A program made the translations under genes and the position numbers. Below the pieces are notes generated by a model, which ran no database searches, was not told where the DNA came from, and saw only the letters and a program-made list of their open reading frames with translations. From CALVGQ01 sp031551965 (GTDB lineage Bacteria; Bacillota_I; Bacilli_A; Erysipelotrichales; Erysipelotrichaceae): DNA of 64,000 bases. The number at the start of each line of letters is the position of its first letter. The first letter of the stretch is position 1. Where the stretch lies: NCBI GenBank assembly GCA_031551965.1, contig JAVBMW010000002.1:53824-117823 (forward strand), given 5' to 3'. Shown here in pieces: positions 1 to 8,102 of this stretch.

Positions 1-1022
1 AACGTAATTGTTTCATTATTTTTTTCAAGGAATTCTAAAATTTCATGAAGAGAACTGCTATATAAGTTTGACATCATTTTATATCCAAAATAATTTATAA
101 GTTGTTTTTTTATATTTGCAATCATTACATTTTTATTGATTCTATCTTTTATTGAAATATCTTGAATATTTCTAAAAAATGTATATCGAACTACTTTAAT
201 GTTCTTAGGTTCAAAATAATTTTCTATTATATTTTGAACAAACCACGATTTTCCAATCCCGGGTTCCCCTACTATACAAATATTATTATCTAAATTCTTA
301 AAAACTTCCGCATACAAATCCATATTGACAACATTGTACTCTTTTTCTATTTTGAATGATTGAGGGAGTTCTTTATGTGTCGTTATTAATCCAATTATAT
401 TTAATATTTTTTCATTCGTAATTGTTGACAAATATTTATCATTATTAATTCGCAACCGATTAAATTCCACTATTAAATTTGTTATCGCAAGTTTAAAGTT
501 AATATTTTCGTTCGGATAGAGACCTATGCCAAGATATTTAAGCTTTTTTTCTGCTTCGATTTCTAATTCGCCCAATTCATCATTATTGAAAGATGCATTA
601 AAATAATTTGGTACCACAATAATTTTTTTGGAACTTGAATCAGTATCATTAATTCTAAAAATTTTATCAAAGAGAATTGAAACATTATCATCTTGCAACA
701 GAAAATCGCCTTCATATTTTCTATTCGTAATAAAAACCGGAATGATATTATCACTTTGATTAAATAATGCATTCTTTATATTAAAAATCCCTGTTGTATC
801 TTCAAAATGCTTCTTCTCTAAATTTTCCTTTGTTTTATTATGCTTGACTTGCATTTTATATTTTTTATCATCAATTTCTATAATGATATCATCTAATCTA
901 TCTTTTTCATGTTCCTTATAATCAAGAATCATTTTGAACTGCTTACGTTTTGTTAATAAGGTTAGCGCTAAGTTAATTGCTACTAAATCTTGATATTCAT
1001 ATCCATAATTGAAATTACTCAT
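1..1022 (-). CDS. N-terminal part of Avs/STAND-like nuclease-NTPase (cut by window edge)
   Basis: An open frame runs from ATG at 1022, preceded by a strong AAGGAGG, to the window edge without a stop; 340 codons are visible. Residues 6-23 (YGYEYQDLVAINLALTLL) and the pattern D44-D45 ... Q58-V-K60-H61 resemble the QxK active site of DUF4297/Cap4-type PD-(D/E)xK nucleases. A Walker A, GEPGIGKS, lies at residues 252-259. A nuclease domain followed by a P-loop NTPase is the layout of antiviral STAND (Avs) proteins, which sense a phage protein through C-terminal repeats and then cut DNA. The sensor region would lie outside the window, so the Avs subfamily cannot be given. Another DUF4297-ATPase defence protein is the main alternative. 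The domain reading is from motifs only. Confidence 0.65.
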   Translation of the reverse strand, partial: MSNFNYGYEYQDLVAINLALTLLTKRKQFKMILDYKEHEKDRLDDIIIEIDDKKYKMQVKHNKTKENLEKKHFEDTTGIFNIKNALFNQSDNIIPVFITNRKYEGDFLLQDDNVSILFDKIFRINDTDSSSKKIIVVPNYFNASFNNDELGELEIEAEKKLKYLGIGLYPNENINFKLAITNLIVEFNRLRINNDKYLSTITNEKILNIIGLITTHKELPQSFKIEKEYNVVNMDLYAEVFKNLDNNICIVGEPGIGKSWFVQNIIENYFEPKNIKVVRYTFFRNIQDISIKDRINKNVMIANIKKQLINYFGYKMMSNLYSSSLHEILEFLEKNNETIT

Positions 1023-1245
1023 CCACTTCCTCCTTCTAAGTTATTTGTAGCTTTATAAATAAACAAACTTTAAAAATTTTTTAATTTAATAACTTGAATT
1101 ATTACTTTATCTAATAATATCATAGTTTTCGCTTATCATAGTTCGTGAAAATTCGACAAAACACGACATTTATTAATTATCACTAATGAGTAGAAAGTAC
1201 TAAAACCAATTATTTTCATTATTTCAAATTTTCTATATTATTTCG

Positions 1246-1262
1246 TAGTGCAAAAAGCACTA
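1246..1262 (+). promoter_or_regulatory. Hairpin just upstream of the transposase ribosome binding site
   Basis: The arms TAGTGC and GCACTA enclose AAAAA, directly before the GAGGAG ribosome binding site at 1263-1268. Such stems in IS elements can shield the transposase from read-through expression. Here that role is inferred from position only. Confidence 0.35.
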
Positions 1263-1277
1263 GAGGAGATTTAAAAA

Positions 1278-2432
1278 ATGAAAAGAATCAGTTTAACGCA
1301 ACTAAAGAAGTATGTTTCATTTTATCAGAGAGGTATGTCTGTGAATGAAATATGTAGGCAGTACAAAGTACCAAGAAGTTCACTTTATATCTGGATCAAC
1401 AAGTATAAGGAAACCATCACTGCAGGATCGCGAGTCAATGTTGCTGAATTTCAAAAGCTTACTGCACATGCTGAGAAACAAGCACAAATGATTACAATTT
1501 TACAAACTGTTGACTGCAATGTAAGTTCACCAGTTCCACAAAAATTATCTGAGCTAGAAAAATTAAAGAATCAATATAGCACACGAGTTCTTTGCGAATC
1601 ACTAAAGGTAAATAGAAATACATTCAACAATTACTTAGCCACTCACAACATCACTCAGCAAAAACGACAGCAACATCGTGACGAAATGAAGAAAGTTATT
1701 CAGGAAGTATATGACGAAAGCCTTCAGATTTATGGAGCTTATAAAATCCGCGCAGTTCTTAATGAACGTGGCTATAAGATCGGACCTGATCTAGTTTTGG
1801 AGTTGATGAGTGAAATGGGAATTAAAAGTATTCGCGGTTCTGCGAAAAAAGACTATATTCGTCTAACTTCCCAGCGTAAAGTAGATATGGTTAAAATGAA
1901 TTTTACCACTTCACGTCCTAATGAGATTTGGGTAAGTGATGTAAGCTGCTTTAAGGTAAAAGATCTATATCAATACGTTTGTGTTATTCTTGATTTATAT
2001 TCCAGAAAAGTCATTGCTTATCGAATATCTACTGTTCATTCAACACAACTGATCACTAAAACTTTCAAAAATGCTTATGAAACTCGAAAGCCTATATTGT
2101 CACTTATTTTTCATTCAGATCGCGGAACGCAGTACACTGCAAACTCGTTTCGGATGTTATTAAGGAAGCTGGGAGTAAGTCAATCCTTTTCAAATCCGCA
2201 TAATCCATACAATAATTCTGTTGCGGAATCCTTCTTTGCGACACTTAAAAAAGAAGAAATATATCGAAATGATTATCGTTCAGATAAAGATTTCAGAAAT
2301 CACATCAAACTTTTTATTGAATTCTATAATACAAAACGTAAACATAGCGTTATACAATATAAAACACCTGATAAATACGAAGAAATCTACAATCTAAATA
2401 ATAATGAAGATTTAGACATGTATGGTCAATGA
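1278..2432 (+). CDS. IS3-family transposase, single-frame form
   Basis: This DDE transposase of 384 residues moves an insertion sequence by cut-and-copy chemistry. Residues 1-50 form a helix-turn-helix that binds the IS ends; a second small helix-turn-helix follows at about 90-125, and the integrase core runs from about 210 to 375. The catalytic residues are D221 (WVSDVSCF), D281 (FHSDRGTQY) and E317 (VAESFF). The spacing D281-35-E317 is classic for IS3. Most IS3 elements make the protein by frameshifting from orfA to orfB, but here both parts are in one open frame. An IS150-like end sequence, read on the minus strand, is visible at about 2571-2592; no matching left inverted repeat was found upstream. 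The gene looks intact, but mobility of the element is doubtful if the left end is lost. Confidence 0.9.
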   Translation: MKRISLTQLKKYVSFYQRGMSVNEICRQYKVPRSSLYIWINKYKETITAGSRVNVAEFQKLTAHAEKQAQMITILQTVDCNVSSPVPQKLSELEKLKNQYSTRVLCESLKVNRNTFNNYLATHNITQQKRQQHRDEMKKVIQEVYDESLQIYGAYKIRAVLNERGYKIGPDLVLELMSEMGIKSIRGSAKKDYIRLTSQRKVDMVKMNFTTSRPNEIWVSDVSCFKVKDLYQYVCVILDLYSRKVIAYRISTVHSTQLITKTFKNAYETRKPILSLIFHSDRGTQYTANSFRMLLRKLGVSQSFSNPHNPYNNSVAESFFATLKKEEIYRNDYRSDKDFRNHIKLFIEFYNTKRKHSVIQYKTPDKYEEIYNLNNNEDLDMYGQ

Positions 2433-2705
2433 TCAAGTGATTTTTTGATTTAAGTTTCATTTTTCGGTTTTTTAAAACATACTGATCCACAAGGGATAAT
2501 TTATGTAAACCGTCGTAAAACGTTGTTGTTATGGCTCATTTTGAACATAAAAAAAGTTGAGCTATGGACAAGTCTAACTTTTTTGACCATATTTTCAACT
2601 AATGTTCAAGTGAGGGATTCCAACGCAACGGATATCATGTTTTGAGAGTACTCCCTTCTGGACCACTCTCTGCTTAAAATTAAATTGAATCATATAAGTT
2701 TGAAG

Positions 2706-3854
2706 TCAATTTAATAGTTTATCTTCTTTCGCAAATATTACTTTATCAGTTAGTAAATTAAATATAGCATTTTCAACTTTCGTTTTTAGTAATCTAGCAT
2801 TATTGAATGATTCTACATTTAATAAGAACCACTCAAAAATATCTGATGAACTAACTATTTTTTTCTCTTCATCATTCAATTTAGCTACAATTTCAGCATA
2901 GTAATTAGTGACAATTTCTTTCTTTGCATCATTATCAAGATAGTCAAACTTAATTATTGCACCGATTCTAGAAAAAATAGGTAACCCTAAAGACTTTTGA
3001 ATATCCGAAATACTTTCAAAATTTGTTGTTAATATAAATATGCATTTGCTTAAGTCAATTACATAATTGGGGTCAGAAAATTTCCCTTCGTCAAACATTT
3101 CATAAAAAGCATTATAAAAATTCGGATGTACTTTATCAAATTCGTCAATTAATATGATATTTGATTCTCTTGCTTCTAAATCTTTTGCTAAGCTATTTCT
3201 TGCATGTGAGGATCCGAAAACATAATCTAAAGCATCACTATTTTGCATCATTGAAAATTGTATTCTTAGTAGTTCACCATTTAATTGTTTACTTAAGCAC
3301 TTAGCAGACTCAGTTTTCCCAACTCCAGATGGTCCATAAAATAATAATACTAATGGCTTATTTTCTTCTAGTGTAATATGCTTATATATATTATTTATTA
3401 TTTCACGTTTGCAAAATTCTTGGCCTTTAATTTGCAATGAAAAACTATTGTAGATTGGTAGTAAGTCTACTTTATTAAAGATTTCATAATCTGAATATTT
3501 ATATTCTATTAAATGACTATACTTTGATTTTAAAGACATTTCTGCTCGTTTAGGTGGATTATGAAGATATAATGTTTCTATATCAGTATTTAACTCAATA
3601 ATATTTGAGAAATTTAAAATTACATGTTCTAAAACTGATCCATAATCATCTTTTTTAACAATACATGTATCAAAGCTCTCTTTTCCTTGAATAAAATATT
3701 CTCTAGTTGATGTATCGTTTTGCCTTAACATTAGATTATAAAACTGAACTAGCTCCATAAAATTAACATTTGTATCTTCATTTACGTTTTCATCAGCAAT
3801 AAAGTTTTCGAAATCTTTCGATGAACCTCTATAAATAATAATTTTTTCAATCAT
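2706..3854 (-). CDS. ClpB-like AAA+ ATPase, candidate Dodola DolB
   Basis: A 382-residue protein with one AAA+ module of the ClpA/B C-terminal kind: Walker A GPSGVGKT at 174-181, Walker B IILIDEFD at 233-240, sensor-1 TTN at 276-278 and a candidate arginine finger R296 (FSRIG). The first 130 residues lack an obvious domain. It starts with ATG inside the end of the preceding gene (8-base overlap, ATGATTGA), so the two are translationally coupled. The family pairing DUF6414 plus ClpB-like ATPase is that of the Dodola anti-phage system; how it works is not established. The ATPase call is certain, while the Dodola assignment depends on the partner. It is the last gene of the block before the IS element. 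Confidence 0.7.
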   Translation of the reverse strand: MIEKIIIYRGSSKDFENFIADENVNEDTNVNFMELVQFYNLMLRQNDTSTREYFIQGKESFDTCIVKKDDYGSVLEHVILNFSNIIELNTDIETLYLHNPPKRAEMSLKSKYSHLIEYKYSDYEIFNKVDLLPIYNSFSLQIKGQEFCKREIINNIYKHITLEENKPLVLLFYGPSGVGKTESAKCLSKQLNGELLRIQFSMMQNSDALDYVFGSSHARNSLAKDLEARESNIILIDEFDKVHPNFYNAFYEMFDEGKFSDPNYVIDLSKCIFILTTNFESISDIQKSLGLPIFSRIGAIIKFDYLDNDAKKEIVTNYYAEIVAKLNDEEKKIVSSSDIFEWFLLNVESFNNARLLKTKVENAIFNLLTDKVIFAKEDKLLN

Positions 3855-4608
3855 TATATGCGACCCCTGCTAAAATTACATCATAAACATCTAACAATCC
3901 TTTTTCAATTGCATTATCAGAATCATAATCTGGATTTGATTTCGAGTTTAAGTTTAGCTCATTATTAAAATTTAATTGCTCTAAATCAATTTTCCCAACC
4001 TTAATTGCATATAATTTTAATTCCATTTTTAATATATCTGAAATTCTATAATTATTTTTAAATGCGTTAATATTAAATCTTAATACTATTTTGTCTTTTT
4101 CTTTTTCCCCAATAAATTCATAATATCCTTTACCAGATTTTACTGCATTATCAATTTTATCTACAGCAATATTGAAGTCTCCTGTTTGTATGCCTCTGCT
4201 ATTTAGCATAGTCATATAAGGGGAAACCATTATTATGTATGAAAGTGAATCCTTCAAAATTGATAGTGTATAATTCTTAAACTCCTTTACTACTTGCTTT
4301 TTATCTTCACTTATAATGCTCAAAAAATCTGTCAATATAGTATTTTTCAATATATTTTCAGCCATTTCAACAGTATTTATCGAAGTGCTAATCTTACTAG
4401 TAAGATTAGATTTAGCTCCGAATCCTATTAACGCACTGAACATTCCACTAATACCAACCGATATTTTCCCATCTGCCCCTAAATCTGAACCTGTTTCATT
4501 TTGTTCAAGCAGCCTTGTAGTTTTTTCTAAATTGCCCCCTTCAATTATTTGAACATAATCTGTTGCTGAATTCTCATCAAAATAAACTATTTTGCTTATA
4601 TTTCCCAT
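3847..4608 (-). CDS. DUF6414-like protein, candidate Dodola DolA
   Basis: A 253-residue soluble protein opening with SKIVYFDENSATDYVQI, a beginning that fits my recollection of DUF6414 proteins. A glycine-rich segment (LGADGKISVGISG) near residues 43-56 may be a short hydrophobic hairpin. No catalytic motif or signal peptide is seen. Its coupling to the ClpB-like gene and its place in the island match the two-gene Dodola defence system, in which the DUF6414 partner has no known activity. A GGAGA ribosome binding site precedes the start. It follows ietS after only about 76 bases with no clear terminator, so it may share a transcript with the protease pair. A profile search against DUF6414 would settle the call. 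Confidence 0.6.
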   Translation of the reverse strand: MGNISKIVYFDENSATDYVQIIEGGNLEKTTRLLEQNETGSDLGADGKISVGISGMFSALIGFGAKSNLTSKISTSINTVEMAENILKNTILTDFLSIISEDKKQVVKEFKNYTLSILKDSLSYIIMVSPYMTMLNSRGIQTGDFNIAVDKIDNAVKSGKGYYEFIGEKEKDKIVLRFNINAFKNNYRISDILKMELKLYAIKVGKIDLEQLNFNNELNLNSKSNPDYDSDNAIEKGLLDVYDVILAGVAYND

Positions 4609-4684
4609 ATCATTTCTCCGTTTTTCATATTAAATAACCTATACTATATTTTTCCTTTATCTTTGGCAACATAAAATTCAGCTC

Positions 4685-6937
4685 CTAATCAAACTCGATT
4701 TCTTCGTTTATTTTTTCGTTAATATCAATTCTGGCTTGAATATCTAGATTATTGACCAACCATCCATTTAATGTGCAGTTTTTAATAAACTCATCAATTC
4801 TATTGATGCCATTAATTTCCTTTAACGTAACCACAACGCCAAAACGAATACCTACTCCATCCGCAGGATCTAATCTATTGTTAGTTTTGATTTCCATTCC
4901 CCAGTTCTTATTGTTGTATGATTTTTTAGATGACATTCTAGCTTTAAGACTGTCAGCAATATATTTTACGTTATCCCATTTTCTAAATCTATCTCTTGCG
5001 TCACCTTCTAAAAGATAGTTTTTTTCAATACTTGATTCTTCATTTTGCTTGTCATTATTAATTTCATATAATTTACCATCGTCTTTAATTCTACCAAAAT
5101 GAAGATTGAGTTCCGTATTAGTGTAATCTACACCTTGTGTTCTATCGCAAATCGGAAAATAACACATAGTTGCTCTAGCAATATAAGGGTACTTGTCATC
5201 TTTAAGCGGAACTGGGAACTGATAGTTATAAGTGTTCCATTTTTCACTGACATCAGATACTAAAAATTTTATCTCGTCATCCTTTGATTGAATAATATTC
5301 TCAATTCTTATAGGTACTATACCATGTCCATACAAAGCAACTTGTTCCATTGTTGGCTTCTCATTCCAATCCCTCGCTGCATCAATAATTAATGCTTTGG
5401 CAATTTCTCTGTTTAAACCTAAAACATCAATTAAATAAGATAGCTTACGTGCAATCCAAGGAGATGCAAACGAAGTGCCGGCAACATTGGCTGCTCCTAG
5501 TGGCTCACAAACTTTTATATATTGCTCTTCACTTCCACCATAATAACTAACATCCGGTTTAGCAAAAAAAGATAAAGCTAAACCTTTTCTTGAGTATTTT
5601 GTTGATAATCCTTTCTTGGACACCGCATTCACTACAATGCTATTGATTGAGTCAGCAGGAGACCCTATCTTCACAATATTATCATTTGGTTTATTTGTTC
5701 CTGCTACAACAAAAATAACATTATTTTCACACTGTATTTGATCTAAAACAGCTGCCTCCGTAGAAATGAAATTGTCATTCACCTCTTCATTGCTTCCAAG
5801 TGAAATATTCCATACTTTTATATCCTTATTACTTTTAATAATTTCTTTTATTCGCTTTGTAATTGTAAAGGATGAAAATTTTGTTCCAACTGCAACTCCA
5901 AAGTGTCGCACTTTAAATCTTCCACATCCATCGTCTAGCCACGGGTTTAAAGTTGCCCCATCTACGATAATAGAAGAAACAGCAGTTCCATGACGATAAT
6001 CATCTTCGGTTTTTGGAATATCATCATCAATCATATCATGATAATCTACCCAATCCCCAAAATAGACACGTTTATCAAATAAAGTATCTATTACTCCTAT
6101 AGTTGGTTGAATACTTGGAGAAGGAATATACATTGTACTTTGCTGATATTGCTGAATAAAGTCCTCAGGCGATAGCTCTGCTAAATCAACGGTCGCCATC
6201 GAAACAAGATAAGGAGCATTTTCTAAAAGGATTTGTAATTGGTTTTCATCTAAAAACACTGTTTGATTATCTAATATTCTACTAGTTAAAATATCAACGC
6301 CAATATTTTTAAGCAAGTCTTTAGCGTTTGTGCGCGTATCATATAATGTAATAATGCTTTTCTTTAATTGCATTGTTGCCATTTCCACTTCAAAATTATC
6401 GATATATGAAACATCAGCTATTACCTGCTTAAAAGTAGATTTATTTATTGGGAGGTGATCAAATTGAATAGTTCCAACAATTCTCTTTTTTTCATTACCA
6501 AATATTTCTTCATTTTCAAATGTAGCTTTATCAATACTCCCCTGAAATTCATTATTTAAAATATGAATTGTGCTGTTAAGCAACTCAATGCTTTTATCTA
6601 AGTCATTAATATCTAAAAAATAAGTAATAATATGTTTGCTCTTTTCATTATTAAATTTAGCACCTACAATAGCATAATTAGAATCATTGCCTTTAAACAA
6701 TCCTGAAATTCGATTACTTTTTGCAACTATTTTATTATAATGAACACTGATTAAAATGCCCTCAAAAGGTTTTTTTATTGACTTCCAAAAATCTTTAATT
6801 TGAATTATTTGTGCTTTCAATCTAATTAATTGTTCGGATGTTACAATATTTTTGCTATTCATAGCAACTCCGCCACCATTATTACTTTTTGATGCTTGAA
6901 TAAACCTCTTTCCTTTCAATTCTAGTACATTATTCAT
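4685..6937 (-). CDS. ietS: Subtilisin-like (S8) protease, IetS type
   Basis: A cytoplasmic-looking S8 peptidase of 750 residues without signal peptide. About 280 residues precede the protease core. Counting from the chosen start, the triad is D284 (IGVIDTLF), H316 (YRHGTAVSS) and S489 (AGTSFASP), with the oxyanion-hole asparagine N415 (VAGTN). I chose ATG at 6937 because GGAGG lies at a proper distance; an ATG three codons earlier sits too close to it. The gene overlaps the ATPase stop by eight bases (ATGAATAA). An AAA ATPase plus subtilase pair is the IetAS arrangement, first known as a plasmid-stabilising toxin-antitoxin-like pair in Agrobacterium and later reported as anti-phage. The target protein of the protease is unknown. 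Confidence 0.8.
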   Translation of the reverse strand: MNNVLELKGKRFIQASKSNNGGGVAMNSKNIVTSEQLIRLKAQIIQIKDFWKSIKKPFEGILISVHYNKIVAKSNRISGLFKGNDSNYAIVGAKFNNEKSKHIITYFLDINDLDKSIELLNSTIHILNNEFQGSIDKATFENEEIFGNEKKRIVGTIQFDHLPINKSTFKQVIADVSYIDNFEVEMATMQLKKSIITLYDTRTNAKDLLKNIGVDILTSRILDNQTVFLDENQLQILLENAPYLVSMATVDLAELSPEDFIQQYQQSTMYIPSPSIQPTIGVIDTLFDKRVYFGDWVDYHDMIDDDIPKTEDDYRHGTAVSSIIVDGATLNPWLDDGCGRFKVRHFGVAVGTKFSSFTITKRIKEIIKSNKDIKVWNISLGSNEEVNDNFISTEAAVLDQIQCENNVIFVVAGTNKPNDNIVKIGSPADSINSIVVNAVSKKGLSTKYSRKGLALSFFAKPDVSYYGGSEEQYIKVCEPLGAANVAGTSFASPWIARKLSYLIDVLGLNREIAKALIIDAARDWNEKPTMEQVALYGHGIVPIRIENIIQSKDDEIKFLVSDVSEKWNTYNYQFPVPLKDDKYPYIARATMCYFPICDRTQGVDYTNTELNLHFGRIKDDGKLYEINNDKQNEESSIEKNYLLEGDARDRFRKWDNVKYIADSLKARMSSKKSYNNKNWGMEIKTNNRLDPADGVGIRFGVVVTLKEINGINRIDEFIKNCTLNGWLVNNLDIQARIDINEKINEEIEFD

Positions 6938-7997
6938 TATTATCATCCTCCTTATTCAGTTTCCTAGCTACAGTGCTTTTAGACTCACCCTTAAGTTTTT
7001 CTATCTCTCTCACCGTGAAACCCTGCATATATAATTGATCAAGATCAGCTTGCTCAAGATTTCCAACCAAGTTATTGTAAATCCTTCTTAAGTAATCATG
7101 CTCTATATTGGTATCACTGAACGCTAAAGATGTTTTGATAATATTTTTTAATTCACCTGGATAGGGAATATTATCGCTCAAATTCAAAATCTTTTTGAAT
7201 AGCCTTGTATCTTTTGAAATATTCTTGAAATTTTTAATGTAAGAGGAAAAATAGTATTCAGCGACTTCAATCAAATCCTCTTTACTATATCGATTAAAAT
7301 TAATAACAGCATCAAAACGTCTTGTTAATGCTTTATCAAAATTAGAATACAGATTTGTTGTAGCTATGATTACTATTTCTTTATTCAAATCTGAGATCCT
7401 ATCAAGTTCTCTCAAAATAGTAGATGTAACTCTTCCCATCTCTCTCACGTCGTTGCTATTAATTCTATCTAACGCGATCACATCAATCTCATCAAACAAA
7501 ACTACAATTCTATTTGGATGCGGAATGACGTTTATTTCTGCAAATACATTTGCAATATTCTTATTGGTTTGGCCTAGTTTGCTATCAATTAAATTATCAA
7601 AATTAACACAATATAATGTTCTATCAAGTAATCTTGCTACATGCTTAGCAGCCTCTGTTTTGCCACTTCCTGGTAAACCTTCAAAGAGAAATTTATTAAT
7701 ACCTATATTATGATTAACAGCGTTGATAATTCCTTTAATATCATCCGATATTTCTATAGGTAGATTTAACGGTTCAATCCCCCTAATATCTATTTGCTTT
7801 AAAAATTCACTTTCGAAATCGCTAGCTTGAGGCGTATATAAATTTGACTCAGCAATTAAGCCCATAATGAACTCCGCTAATTGATAGTCACCTATAGAAT
7901 CAAAGTATCTTGCCATATTTATGGATTCGTTTCTAAAAGCATTCTCGTTTCTTTCAACATGGTATTTTATTAGGTTAAGTACATTTTGCTTTTTCAT
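6930..7997 (-). CDS. ietA: AAA+ ATPase partner of the subtilase, IetA type
   Basis: A 355-residue AAA ATPase of the FtsH/classical type: Walker A GLPGSGKT at 107-114, Walker B VVLFDEID at 165-172, sensor-1 ATTN at 212-215 and arginine fingers RRFD at 226-229. The last 40 residues (TVREIEKLKG ... STVARKL) look like a small helix-turn-helix, which might let the protein bind DNA or its own operator. It is the first gene of a coupled pair with the S8 protease. In IetAS the ATPase is thought to restrain or deliver targets to the protease; that is family knowledge, not shown here. A duplicated 16-base element overlaps its likely promoter. Confidence 0.8.
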   Translation of the reverse strand: MKKQNVLNLIKYHVERNENAFRNESINMARYFDSIGDYQLAEFIMGLIAESNLYTPQASDFESEFLKQIDIRGIEPLNLPIEISDDIKGIINAVNHNIGINKFLFEGLPGSGKTEAAKHVARLLDRTLYCVNFDNLIDSKLGQTNKNIANVFAEINVIPHPNRIVVLFDEIDVIALDRINSNDVREMGRVTSTILRELDRISDLNKEIVIIATTNLYSNFDKALTRRFDAVINFNRYSKEDLIEVAEYYFSSYIKNFKNISKDTRLFKKILNLSDNIPYPGELKNIIKTSLAFSDTNIEHDYLRRIYNNLVGNLEQADLDQLYMQGFTVREIEKLKGESKSTVARKLNKEDDNNE

Positions 7998-8024
7998 AAA
8001 TTACGCCCTCCAATGTGCACATAC

Positions 8025-8068
8025 ATTATAAATCATTTCGGGACAAAATGATATAATTTTAGGACAAA
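8025..8068 (-). promoter_or_regulatory. ietA promoter region with two direct repeats
   Basis: On the minus strand a TATAAT -10 box lies at 8025-8030. Two 16-base repeats, ATCATTTCGGGACAAA at 8032-8047 and ATAATTTTAGGACAAA at 8053-8068 (plus-strand reading, 13 of 16 identical), are exactly 21 bp apart, two helical turns, and the nearer copy lies between the -10 box and the expected -35 position. This spacing suits a dimeric repressor, perhaps IetA itself through its C-terminal helix-turn-helix. The operator role is inferred. Confidence 0.4.
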
Positions 8069-8102
8069 TATCAATATATTTTTTATCAACCAAGCAGCTA
8101 TA

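Noticed and set aside
4625..4672. 15-codon ORF with AGGAG between ietS and dolA (minus strand)
   Set aside because: No conserved feature, and such a short frame is likely by chance in AT-rich spacer; listed only because it may couple translation.
7366..7713. Long antisense frame of 115 codons inside ietA
   Set aside because: Shadow of a real gene with intact AAA motifs; no start signals.
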